Positions 16,501 to 23,808 of a stretch of DNA of 55,611 nucleotides are shown piece after piece. The stretch is from CAZPNX01 sp964518765 (GTDB taxonomy: Bacteria > Edwardsbacteria > AC1 > EtOH8), in the NCBI GenBank assembly GCA_964518765.1, contig CAZFJC010000018.1, positions 1 to 55,611 on the forward strand, read 5' to 3'. The first letter of the stretch is position 1; each line of letters opens with the position of its first letter. The notes under the pieces were generated by a model, which was not told the DNA's origin, ran no database searches, and was given only the letters and a program-made list of their open reading frames with translations. A program made the translations under genes and the position numbers.

Positions 16501-19488
16501 AGTCCAATATCTTTCCACCACTTTTCGCTTGTGCTCTATCTCCACCAGAGCCCGGCCCTGGGAATATCCGGTGCCCCATAGCGCCCGGGCCTGACCGCCG
16601 ACCTCGACCGTGGCCTTCTGCAGCTTGGCCAGCGAGGGTATCCTGATCGAGAAAGTTCTGTTTTCCCAGTTCGGCAGCACCATCAACGGCAGGGGCGCGC
16701 GCACCTCCTGGCCGAATTGGTCGCGGGAGACGCACTCCAGCTTGTAGAGTCCGGCTGGCAGCCTTATCCTCAAAGTCTCCGGGTTCGTCTTCGAGGTGGA
16801 GAACTTGACCTCCTGGACCGTCCGGTCTACCGGCCAGGTTTTCCAATCCGGCCCGAACTCTCCCCTCTGCTCGGATTTGGCCGGAGCATCATCGGTCCAC
16901 CACCAGTAATCATAGCTCCACAGCTTGCCCGGCACCGGCTCCTTGGGCTCCTTGAGGCGGCTGATTATCACCTTGCCCTCGGCCGGGATGGGTGTGCCAG
17001 CCAAAGTCTGGGTCGTCAGCACCAGGGGGAAGGCTTGGTTTTCCTGAGCGTCCTCGACGGCCTGCATCCTTATCGCCAGGGCCTTGTAGCCCAGGGTGAC
17101 CGAGGCCTCACCCGATCGGGTCTCCCCGTCCGAGGCGGTGACATCGGCATTCAGGGTGAACTCGAAGCTGGGGTCGTCCTTCTTGGATGCCGACAGATCG
17201 GGTTTGGCAAAGAAGGTCATTCTGAACTTTCCTTCGGCGTCGGTCTTGATCCGGCCGTGGGCTATCTCCTGCGATCTCTCCTGGCGGGACGGCCGGAACC
17301 ACCACCACCAGGGCCAGCGCACCACCCGTCGCACCCGGTAGCGTACCTCGGCCCCGTCCACCGGCGCCCCGTTGTAGCCCATGGCCGTCCCGGTTACCGT
17401 CACGCTGTCGTTCAGCCGGGAGGCCGACTTCGGCTTCTCCAGCTCCACGAAGAACTTGGGCCTTTTGTACTCCTCCACCCGGAACTGGGCCGAGCCCTCC
17501 AGGGGATGTTCGGCATAGATGTACATCAGCCCGGTCAGCCTGCCCTCGGGCGCGGTGAAGGTCCCGGAGAAGCTGCCGAAATCGTTGGTGTTAAGCTGCT
17601 GCCTGGCGATCTCCTGGTAGTTGGCGTCGCGGAAGCTAACATTCACCTTTTTATTGGGAAGCACCTGATAGTTACCGCCTTCTTGATCAACATGGACGCA
17701 GATCCCCTTAAAGTATATGATCTGGCCCGGCCGGTAGAGGGAGCGGTCGGTGTAGAGCAGGGTACGCTCGTCCGGCGAGATGGGCGAGTGGGGGTAGGAG
17801 TATACCTGGTTGGCGTCGAACAGGACCTGGTTGCCGCAGCGCAGGAGCAGGTGCTTGTCCCAGTGGCCGGCGGCGGCGACGAACACCGCCCGGCCGTCCT
17901 TGTCGGTCGACCGTTTCTCCCCGTATTTGTAATATTCATTGTCCCGGTAGATAATAGTCAACTCGGCGCCCGGCACCGGCTCGCCGCTTTCGGCCTGGCA
18001 GACCAGAACGTCGATGTTGCCGTCGCCCATCCTGGCTACCAGGGTGTAGTCGCAGACCCACAGCCAGGTGTGCTGGACCATGGTCGAGGATTTGAAGTCC
18101 GACTGCCAGCTGGCGAAGATCCGGTAATACCCGGGCTGAAGCTTGGGAACATCGATCTCGACCGCTTTCTCCCTAAAATCCTTGGTAGGCTGCAACTCGA
18201 CCGTCCATTCGGCTGCCGGCCTCCTTTCCAACAAAGCTTGAATCTCCTTGTCTTCGATGTTGTTGGGATAGCTCCATTTCTTGTTCATAAAACGGTCCCA
18301 ATCGTCGGAAACGGCCCGGAAATAGATCTTGGTGAAATTTTTGTATCGCACCTGTAGCTTGGACGGCTTCTGGGGAACGCACCTTTCTCCGGTCAGGGTG
18401 AGTGATTTGTTCTCTATCTCGGCCATATATGCCTGGCAAGACTGCCCGCCTAGGGTTTTGGGATGCCTCTTCATGCCCTCCGTGGCCAAGGAATGAGCCT
18501 TCACCAGGTCACCCTCCTCGCCCCAGGCTCGGGCCAGCAGGTAATATGCCATGCCAGCCGCGTACGCCTGGCCGTAGCGGCCGATGGCCTCCTCCAGCCT
18601 TTGAATGTAGATCCTGTTCTTCTCCTCGCCGAAACTGTTGTTCTTGACGTATTGGAGGCGCAGTAGATCCAGGTCGGCCAGGGGCTCGATGTTGTCTTTG
18701 CCCAGATGCATGGAGAGAAGGGACTGGTAGAGCCTGATGGCCTTGTATTTGGACGACCCGGTGTCCTCGGTGGCCGGCTGCCAGGCCAGGAACTCGGTAA
18801 GCGGGCCGAAAGCGTCCGACGAAGCATCTATTTCGAAGGCATCCTCGGGCTTGGCCGCTGCCTGCTCCGCGCTAGTATAGAAGGCCAGCGCCTCGTGGGC
18901 GATGAAGTCGTAGAGGGTGGGCCGCACCTCCTGGGGCATGGTCCCCGGCTCCAGGAAATCCTTGAAATCGGAGATCGGTATCTTGGAAAGCAGCTCCCGG
19001 TCCTGCAGGATGCCCTGATAGAGGCCGTCTATCTCCGAAAAGATCTTCTTGAGGTCCCAGGTGGTAAAGTCGCTCTCTTTCATCTCCTGGGTCTGGGTGC
19101 GGCCGGCGAAGCGCCAGCGGTTGCGGCTGTAGTAGTGCCAGTACCATTGGGCCAGGATGGCCCGAAGCAGCGGCCTGGTCCGGGAATCGGCCTTTTCGAA
19201 CTCGGCCTTGAGCCTGATCACCTTCTCCTCCGGCTTGTTGCCCTGGACGATGCCTTCTAACATTATCTTCTGCGAGAGGGCCTTCAGCCACTCGCCGTGC
19301 CGGCCCTCCCTCTGGGTTATCTCTAGGATGCGGTCGATGTGCTTGACGGCCGTCTGGGGCAGGCCCTTGTTCTGGGCGGACTCCACCTGTTTCCAGATGG
19401 CGGCGGTGGGCGTCGGCTGCTTGCCGGCCGAGACCAGCAGAGTCAGCGAAACCAAGAGCACGGCCGAGATGATGGTCAGGCGCTTCAT
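13501..19488 (-). CDS. Bacterial alpha-2-macroglobulin family protein
   Basis: 1995 residues with a signal peptide; no lipobox Cys is evident, so it may be soluble in the periplasm. After a helical N-terminal region come repeated MG beta domains, including an MG2-type stretch ('SLYRPGQIIYFKGI') and a low-complexity segment near residue 1150-1200 with 'AAAPPPAPAMAALAS'. 'FPFECSEQVFNRLYANSLAG' near residue 1466 gives the CxEQ thioester motif, followed by an alpha/alpha-toroid-like region. Such proteins trap proteases, and the typical partner is PBP1C, present 6 kb away on the same strand. GGAGG lies five bases before the ATG. Confidence 0.93.
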   Translation of the reverse strand: MKRLTIISAVLLVSLTLLVSAGKQPTPTAAIWKQVESAQNKGLPQTAVKHIDRILEITQREGRHGEWLKALSQKIMLEGIVQGNKPEEKVIRLKAEFEKADSRTRPLLRAILAQWYWHYYSRNRWRFAGRTQTQEMKESDFTTWDLKKIFSEIDGLYQGILQDRELLSKIPISDFKDFLEPGTMPQEVRPTLYDFIAHEALAFYTSAEQAAAKPEDAFEIDASSDAFGPLTEFLAWQPATEDTGSSKYKAIRLYQSLLSMHLGKDNIEPLADLDLLRLQYVKNNSFGEEKNRIYIQRLEEAIGRYGQAYAAGMAYYLLARAWGEEGDLVKAHSLATEGMKRHPKTLGGQSCQAYMAEIENKSLTLTGERCVPQKPSKLQVRYKNFTKIYFRAVSDDWDRFMNKKWSYPNNIEDKEIQALLERRPAAEWTVELQPTKDFREKAVEIDVPKLQPGYYRIFASWQSDFKSSTMVQHTWLWVCDYTLVARMGDGNIDVLVCQAESGEPVPGAELTIIYRDNEYYKYGEKRSTDKDGRAVFVAAAGHWDKHLLLRCGNQVLFDANQVYSYPHSPISPDERTLLYTDRSLYRPGQIIYFKGICVHVDQEGGNYQVLPNKKVNVSFRDANYQEIARQQLNTNDFGSFSGTFTAPEGRLTGLMYIYAEHPLEGSAQFRVEEYKRPKFFVELEKPKSASRLNDSVTVTGTAMGYNGAPVDGAEVRYRVRRVVRWPWWWWFRPSRQERSQEIAHGRIKTDAEGKFRMTFFAKPDLSASKKDDPSFEFTLNADVTASDGETRSGEASVTLGYKALAIRMQAVEDAQENQAFPLVLTTQTLAGTPIPAEGKVIISRLKEPKEPVPGKLWSYDYWWWTDDAPAKSEQRGEFGPDWKTWPVDRTVQEVKFSTSKTNPETLRIRLPAGLYKLECVSRDQFGQEVRAPLPLMVLPNWENRTFSIRIPSLAKLQKATVEVGGQARALWGTGYSQGRALVEIEHKRKVVERYWTDQSVTQHSFSLPIKEEHRGGLTVKFTQVRENRAYTHSLYLDVPWDNKELEITAETFRDKLQPGQKETWKFRIRGKKKDLAAAEMAASLYDFSLDQFYPHAWGKLNLFYRDYSVYNSVFANGAQPYSTWRDGWNWYYGYPSVSYTHFPSSVVDNLFYYGYSRYRGGGPMDSPRYKSSSGRDEVALEAAAPPPAPAMAALASGLVGDATASSKKAEGEKADRDDKAQKAAKPIDTKGISIRENLKETAFFYPHLLTEKDGSVSVSFTMPEALTKWKLLALAHTKDCQSGLHTGFTVTQKELMVQPNAPRFLREGDEIYFTAKVQNVTDKEQKGTVQLNFRDLFTDKPADAALGLRATAYQFKLKPKSSQGFAWRIKVPKGQGPLVYTVIAKSQKFSDGEAGAVPVLTSRIFITESVPLWIRGPGSRKFSFDRLKQIGKSETFDPYRLTVQVASNPSWYAVQALPYLIEFPFECSEQVFNRLYANSLAGHIANSDPKIRKVFNQWKGTDALKSNLEKNYQLKSVMLEETPWVLQAQSESQSKRNVGLLFEENTLKANIGSAYSKLSAMQLSNGAWPWFPGGRPDPYITLYVVTGFARLRHLGAKPDMSMPLKSLDYLDRWVRDHYDDIRDKKQNHLSPTIAFYLYGRSFYLKDRAISPHNRVAVDYFLKQAEQYWLDLNSRMSQGYLALALSRFGNRKLAQGIMASIKERSVTSEELGRFWREDELSWWWYRAPIETQALMIEAFGEVAEDTAAVEDCKVWLLKQKQTQHWRTTKATADAVYALLLRGSEWLKSDELVEVRLADLLVTAEKVEAGTGFYERAYQGAEVKPEHSEITVTKHDKGIAWGGVHFQYFEDMSQVTPHKTNLSLEKTLFVSRDTKKGRVIEPVKGPLAVGDLVTCRIVLRVDRDMEYVHLKDLRGSGLEPVNVLSRYKYQDGLAYYESTRDAASHFCIDYLPKGTYVFEYQLRVQLKGRYQSGLAEIQCMYAPEFNSHSGSVWMEVN

Positions 19489-19566
19489 GGGGTCCTCCGA
19501 TAATTATCGATAACTGGAAGTATGCCTTGTATATACTTGGGGCCTGGGGATTTTATTCCGCCTGAA

Positions 19567-20325
19567 TCAGGCTTTTCCCCTTAGCCGGTCAAGAACCATC
19601 ACGTTCTGGGCGTGGGTGGCCCTCCCCTCCCCGGTCTCGAACTGCTTGGTGTTACCGGCCATGACCCTCCGCAGGTACTCGATGTTGACGTCGATCGTTT
19701 CCTTGCCGACCTTGGGGCAGTGACCGGCAATGATACGGGCGGCGCCCATCCTCTGGTACCCCTCCAGGGTCTTCAGATACTGGCCGAGCCCGTTCCAGTT
19801 TAGGTAGGGCAGGGGCAGCTCTATGTTGTCGCCGACCAGAAGGACCTTGTCGACCCGGTCATAACACGAGGAGGAGTCGTCGGTGTGACCCGGAGAGTGG
19901 AAGAACTCCACCCCGTCCTGCACGAAGGCCTGCCGGTCCTCGAAAAGCAGCTGGGGCGTGACCATGTGGACCTCGCCCTTCTTGTATTTGGCGTAAGCAA
20001 TCAGCTCCTCTTGCCCGTGCGCCAGCATCCGCTCCTTGGTCAGCCGGTGGGCGACGATGGTGGCCTTGGGGAAGGCGCCGTTGCCCCAGACATGATCCCA
20101 ATGGTAGTGGGTGTTGAAGACAACGGCCGGCTTGCCCGGACAGTGTTTCGAGATATGAGCCAGCACCGGCGCCAAGCTTTTCGGACCCAGAAAGGTGTCA
20201 ACGACGAAGAGGTGCTCGGTTCCGTCTATCAGGTAGACCGTGGTCGGCAGGCCGTCCAGGTCGTCGAAGACGAAGAGGGTGCCCCGCTTGCCGACATTTT
20301 CGATTTGACAGCCCTCAGCCGGCAT
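19567..20325 (-). CDS. MBL-fold metallo-hydrolase
   Basis: 252 residues. Metal motif THYHWDH in 'FNTHYHWDHVWGN', second-site residues in 'FHSPGHTDDSSSCY', 'LLVGDNIELP' and 'IIAGHCPKV'. No signal peptide. This is the glyoxalase-II/lactonase-like branch of the fold; the substrate cannot be read from sequence. It overlaps the GNAT gene by 11 bases and ends the four-gene run with methyltransferase, AAC(6')-like and GNAT genes. Confidence 0.9.
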   Translation of the reverse strand: MPAEGCQIENVGKRGTLFVFDDLDGLPTTVYLIDGTEHLFVVDTFLGPKSLAPVLAHISKHCPGKPAVVFNTHYHWDHVWGNGAFPKATIVAHRLTKERMLAHGQEELIAYAKYKKGEVHMVTPQLLFEDRQAFVQDGVEFFHSPGHTDDSSSCYDRVDKVLLVGDNIELPLPYLNWNGLGQYLKTLEGYQRMGAARIIAGHCPKVGKETIDVNIEYLRRVMAGNTKQFETGEGRATHAQNVMVLDRLRGKA

Positions 20326-20863
20326 GTCCCTCCTTCAGCCACTCGTCCCTCAGTATCCCCATGGCCACGATGTCGTAATACTGCCCGTCGCGGAAAAGCT
20401 CCTGCCGCATGACGCCCTCCTTGACGAAACCGCACTTCTGGTAGCTCTTGATGGCTCGGGCGTTGAAGGAGAAGACCTCCAGCCTTACCTTGTTCATGTT
20501 CATCTGGTCGAAGATGAACTTTAAAAGGACCTTCATGGCGTCCGTCCCGTACCCCTGGCCGCGATAGAGCTCCGGCCCGATGAAGATGCCTACCTGGGCC
20601 ACCCGGTTCTTCCAGTCTATCTTGTTGAGCCCGCAGCCCCCGATGTAGCGCGGCTCGTCCAAGGTCTCGATGGCGAAGGAAAAGCTCTCCGGCTTGGCGA
20701 CGGATAGGCCCTCGTACCACTTCTCCTCCTCCTCGGGTTTCATTGGGAGGGGGATACCGATCTTCAAGTATGCCTTGACCTCGGGCTCGTTGATGTATTC
20801 CAGGGCTAGTGGAAGATCCTCCCGCCGGTAGGCCCTGAGCCGAACTTTTTTGCCGGTGAGCAT
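20315..20863 (-). CDS. GNAT family N-acetyltransferase (RimJ/RimL type)
   Basis: 182 residues. 'VRLRAYRREDLPLALEYINEPEV' at the N-terminus and the acetyl-CoA loop 'ELYRGQGYGTDAMKVLLKF' are typical of the Rim/SpeG-like GNAT branch, as is 'NARAIKSYQKCGFVKEG'. The acceptor is unknown. AAGGAG lies about eight bases upstream of the ATG, and the gene begins one base after the stop of the AAC(6')-like gene. Confidence 0.93.
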   Translation of the reverse strand: MLTGKKVRLRAYRREDLPLALEYINEPEVKAYLKIGIPLPMKPEEEEKWYEGLSVAKPESFSFAIETLDEPRYIGGCGLNKIDWKNRVAQVGIFIGPELYRGQGYGTDAMKVLLKFIFDQMNMNKVRLEVFSFNARAIKSYQKCGFVKEGVMRQELFRDGQYYDIVAMGILRDEWLKEGHAG

Positions 20864-20864
20864 T

Positions 20865-21398
20865 CTATCGCTCCTTCTTATAGATATCGTGCTTTTCCGC
20901 GCCCCTTGCGTTCTTGGGTCGCAATCTTTTCACGTAATGGATGTCCCGGCCCGCCTCGCGGTAGCCCATGGCCAGGTGCGCCCGGTGGCTGCCCTTGTTA
21001 CCGATCCAGGTGTCCGAGCCCATGTGCGAAAAGCCGCGCCGCACCGCCCATCGCTCGGCCGCCCTGACCAGTCCCTGGCCGATGCCGCGCTTGCGCCATT
21101 TCGGTTTGACATACCAGCCCTCCAGATAGCCGACATTCTCCCGGCCCACCCCGTCAGCGTAGTTGCGCACCGAGGTTTCCAGGAATCCGATGATGCCTCC
21201 ATCTCCATCCTCAGCCACCCAGGCCGGCTGGCCTCTGGGGTCTCCGAGGATCTCGGCGATTTCTCTGCGATGATCCTTGAGGGTGCACTTGGGCCAAAGC
21301 GTCCGCCGCATGACCAGCCATTCTTCTACGTCTCGGCGTTGCACCCGTCGGATATTTATCCTTAGTTGGCCTTCGCCTCTTTGTGCCTTTGTGTTCAT
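20865..21398 (-). CDS. GNAT acetyltransferase resembling aminoglycoside 6'-N-acetyltransferase
   Basis: 177 residues from the ATG at 21398, which overlaps the methyltransferase stop as ATGA; the longer open frame lies inside that gene. The order 'LWPKCTLKDHRREIAEIL', 'AWVAEDGDGGIIGFLETSVRNYADG', 'VGYLEGWYVKPKWRKRGIGQGLVRAAERWA' and 'GSDTWIGNKGSHRAHLAMGY' follows the AAC(6')-I pattern. This is a family resemblance, not proof of resistance. The first ~9 residues (MNTKAQRGE) are encoded by a CACAAAGGCACAAAG-type repeat, so the true core begins around residue 12. Confidence 0.85.
   Translation of the reverse strand: MNTKAQRGEGQLRINIRRVQRRDVEEWLVMRRTLWPKCTLKDHRREIAEILGDPRGQPAWVAEDGDGGIIGFLETSVRNYADGVGRENVGYLEGWYVKPKWRKRGIGQGLVRAAERWAVRRGFSHMGSDTWIGNKGSHRAHLAMGYREAGRDIHYVKRLRPKNARGAEKHDIYKKER
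21371..21395. repeat. CACAAAGGCACAAAGAGG-type short repeat at a gene junction
   Basis: On the minus strand AACACAAAGGCACAAAGAGG is a tandem of the CACAAAGG unit that is common as intergenic filler in many bacterial genomes. Here it lies inside the coding frame just after the ATG of the AAC(6')-like gene and encodes NTKAQRGE. Confidence 0.6.
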
Positions 21399-22204
21399 GC
21401 CTTCGCCGCCTTCAGCGAGAACATCAGCGGTATCAGCTCCCTGCCCCCGGGGAAGCGCCAGCGGCCGTCCCCGCCTTTCACTAAAAACGGGAAACAGGCG
21501 TAGCTGCAGTAAGGGTACTCGTGAAGGAACTCGAGCTTTAGCCCTGCTACCAGCAGAGAGTTGACCACGTCTCCCAGCGAATGCTGCCATTCGTAGGACT
21601 TGCAGGCATGGTCGAACTTGGCCTGATGGTCGGAATATGAGCCGTCGGCATCGAAGACCTCGGGCTCGGCCCGATGGAAGTAGGACCAGCGCGCCTTGAG
21701 CTCGGTCGCCGACTCGTTGTCGAAGACGCCGGCCGCCGGGTGGAACTCGCGGATGTAGAAGAATCCGTCCAATTTGAGGTACTGGTCGATCAATTGCGCC
21801 CACTTCGACAGATCGTTTATCCAGCACAGCACCCCGGCCGAGGTGAAGACGATGTCGAACTTCCTGTCCAGGTGCTTGGGCAGGTCGTAGATGTTGCAGC
21901 AGATGAACTCGGTCGATATCTTTAGTTCCGCACTGAGCGACCTGGCCAGCTTGATGGCCTCCTCCGAGAAGTCCACCCCAGTGACTTGAGCCCCCATGCG
22001 GGCCAGCGATATGGTGTCCTGGCCGAAGTGGCACTGCAGGTGCAGTATCGATTTGCCTCGCACGTCTCCCAGCTCGGCAACCTCGATGGGATCGAGCGTG
22101 TTCCGGCCGCGCCTGAACCCCTCCAGGTCGTACATGGCCGACCGGGCGTTGATGGCGGTAAGCTTGTCCCAGAGAAGCCTATTGGCCTCCATGTGTTTGT
22201 CCAT
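21395..22204 (-). CDS. Class I SAM-dependent methyltransferase
   Basis: 269 residues. The SAM site is 'ILHLQCHFGQDTISLARMGAQVTGVDFSEEAIKLA' (motif I plus acidic end of strand 2), with 'FDIVFTSAGVLCWINDL' as motif IV. Small-molecule methyltransferases of this type lack a simple substrate signature. GGAG lies six to seven bases before the ATG at 22204. First gene of the overlapping run toward 19567 and divergent from the TetR gene, 150 bases away. Confidence 0.9.
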   Translation of the reverse strand: MDKHMEANRLLWDKLTAINARSAMYDLEGFRRGRNTLDPIEVAELGDVRGKSILHLQCHFGQDTISLARMGAQVTGVDFSEEAIKLARSLSAELKISTEFICCNIYDLPKHLDRKFDIVFTSAGVLCWINDLSKWAQLIDQYLKLDGFFYIREFHPAAGVFDNESATELKARWSYFHRAEPEVFDADGSYSDHQAKFDHACKSYEWQHSLGDVVNSLLVAGLKLEFLHEYPYCSYACFPFLVKGGDGRWRFPGGRELIPLMFSLKAAKA

Positions 22205-22301
22205 GCGGTTCTCCGATAAGGCTTTTCCCTTTTTTAAAGGTTAACACAACCCGCTGTTTTAATCAAGTGATAAAATATCTCCGGTGTTTTACCGATTTCG
22301 C

Positions 22302-22330
22302 TTGACGAATCCGCCACCCGTTGATATAAT
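22302..22330 (+). promoter_or_regulatory. Sigma70-type promoter of the TetR operon
   Basis: TTGACG (22302-22307), a 17-base spacer and a consensus TATAAT (22325-22330). The predicted start near 22337 leaves a leader of about 17 bases with no clear Shine-Dalgarno before the ATG at 22354. Confidence 0.8.
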
Positions 22331-22350
22331 TAACTAAACGGTTAGTTAAT
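22329..22350. promoter_or_regulatory. Probable TetR operator
   Basis: A perfect inverted repeat, ATTAACTAA (22329-22337), ACGG, TTAGTTAAT (22342-22350), overlaps the end of the -10 box and the predicted transcription start of the TetR gene. Size, symmetry and position fit autorepression by the adjacent regulator. Confidence 0.8.
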
Positions 22351-22353
22351 AGC

Positions 22354-23037
22354 ATGTCTAATCCCAGGGAAAACAAGGTCCGGGAGCGGATACTGCGGAC
22401 CGCCGAGCGCCTCTTCGCTGGCGCCGGCTTCGACGGCACTTCGGTGGACCAGATCGCTGCCGGGGCCGGGGTCAACAAGGCCATCATCTATTACTACTTC
22501 AAGAGCAAGGACGGCCTTCGCGAAGCCCTGTTCCATCACGTCCAGGGGGACCTGATCGCCTTCATGGACCGATTGCTGGGGGGCTTCTCCGCCGCCAAGC
22601 TGCGCCGGCTCTCCGCCCTCCCGCCGGCCCGGGCCATAAGGGAGATGCCCCCGGGCTACATGGAGCGTTTCCTGCTGGACATGATCTCTTTCTTCGAGGA
22701 GCACCGCGACGCTTTGCGGCTGATGATCATGGAATCCCTGAAGACGGATTCGGACAGCCCGGCCATCTTCGGCTTCTTCGAAACCATCTTCCGCGACCAG
22801 CTGAAGAAGGTCAGGGCCAGGGGCTTACCCTACGACGCCGGAGCCAAGGAGCTGATCTACGAGTTCTTCACCGGGTTCGTCCCCCTGGCCATGTTCATCG
22901 TGCTGCACGACCAGTGGGCCAGGCACTACCGTACGGGCGAGGAGCAGGTCAAGCGCGATTTCCTGGAATCGTTCATCAGGTCGCATGTCCTCAGCACCGA
23001 GCGGAGGGCGCCCCGGAAAGGAGGTAACCGGAAATGA
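22354..23037 (+). CDS. TetR/AcrR family transcriptional regulator
   Basis: 227 residues. The helix-turn-helix is at about residues 10-56: 'RERILRTAERLFAGAGFDGTSVDQIAAGAGVNKAIIYYYFKSKDGL'-like signature, split here into its start (RERILRTAE) and end (IYYYFKSKDGL). The C-terminal ligand domain is helical with no recognisable ligand. It overlaps the LolA-like gene by four bases (ATGA) and precedes the ABC genes, so it most likely represses its own operon in response to an envelope or lipid cue. Confidence 0.95.
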   Translation: MSNPRENKVRERILRTAERLFAGAGFDGTSVDQIAAGAGVNKAIIYYYFKSKDGLREALFHHVQGDLIAFMDRLLGGFSAAKLRRLSALPPARAIREMPPGYMERFLLDMISFFEEHRDALRLMIMESLKTDSDSPAIFGFFETIFRDQLKKVRARGLPYDAGAKELIYEFFTGFVPLAMFIVLHDQWARHYRTGEEQVKRDFLESFIRSHVLSTERRAPRKGGNRK

Positions 23038-23777
23038 ATAGATACGTCCTGCCGGCCCTGTTGGCCATGGCGCTTCCCGGACCCCTGTTCCCCGACCAGG
23101 CCCGTGACATCGTGGCCAAGATCGATCAGCTCTACCGCAGCTCCAGCAGTTACGCGGTGATGGAGATGGTGATCACCACCCCCCACTGGAGCCGGGCCCT
23201 GTCGCTGGAGGTCTGGACCAAGGGCACCGAGAAGACCTTCATCGTCATCAACGAGCCCAAGAAGGAGAAGGGCACCGCCACCCTGCGCATCGGCAACGAG
23301 ATGTGGAACTACCTGCCCCAGACGGCCAAGGTCATCAAGGTCCCTCCCTCGATGATGATGGGCTCCTGGATGGGTTCGGACTTCAACAACGACGATCTTG
23401 TCCGCGAGACCTCGATGTTGGATGATTATGACTTCAGATTGATCGAACCATCGCAAAAAGAGTCAGGGACATTATGCATTGAGATGATCCCCCACGAGAA
23501 CACTCCGGTGGTCTGGAGCAAGATCATACTTACCGTCAGGGAAAACGATTATCTGCCTGTACGCGAGGAGTATTACGACGAAAAGGGGAAGATGATGCGT
23601 CTGATGGAATTCAAGGACGTGCGGAGGATGGGAGGCAAGATCATCCCCGCGACCATGGAGCTGACCCCGCGGAACAAGGTGGGGAACAGGACGGTCGTCA
23701 GTTACAAGAAGGTCGACTTCGACATCCCGCTCAGGGACGACATCTTCTCCCTCAGAAATTTGAAGAAGGGCCGGTGA
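23034..23777 (+). CDS. LolA-like outer membrane lipoprotein-sorting family protein
   Basis: 247 residues with a signal peptide (cut near residue 20). The body reads as the LolA-like half-barrel family: 'SSSSYAVMEMVITTPHWSRALSLEVWTKGTEKTFIVI', 'EMWNYLPQTAKVIKVPPSMM', 'GSDFNNDDL' and a C-terminal 'YKKVDFDIPLRDDIFSLRNL'. Relatives occur with RND/MMPL or ABC exporters and are thought to carry lipids or lipid-linked cargo across the periplasm. GGAGG lies nine bases before the ATG. It is coupled to TetR and followed by two permeases. Confidence 0.9.
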   Translation: MNRYVLPALLAMALPGPLFPDQARDIVAKIDQLYRSSSSYAVMEMVITTPHWSRALSLEVWTKGTEKTFIVINEPKKEKGTATLRIGNEMWNYLPQTAKVIKVPPSMMMGSWMGSDFNNDDLVRETSMLDDYDFRLIEPSQKESGTLCIEMIPHENTPVVWSKIILTVRENDYLPVREEYYDEKGKMMRLMEFKDVRRMGGKIIPATMELTPRNKVGNRTVVSYKKVDFDIPLRDDIFSLRNLKKGR

Positions 23778-23808
23778 CCCCACGGCTCCAAGACGAGCGA
23801 TAAATCCG

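Noticed and set aside
16717..18357. 546-residue open frame opposite the alpha-2-macroglobulin gene
   Set aside because: Composition is that of a shadow frame and no domain is recognisable; the sense gene has signal peptide and CxEQ motif.
21399..22034. Long extension of the AAC(6')-like ORF upstream to 22034
   Set aside because: The added sequence is an antiparallel-composition frame within the methyltransferase gene; the GNAT core starts after 21398.
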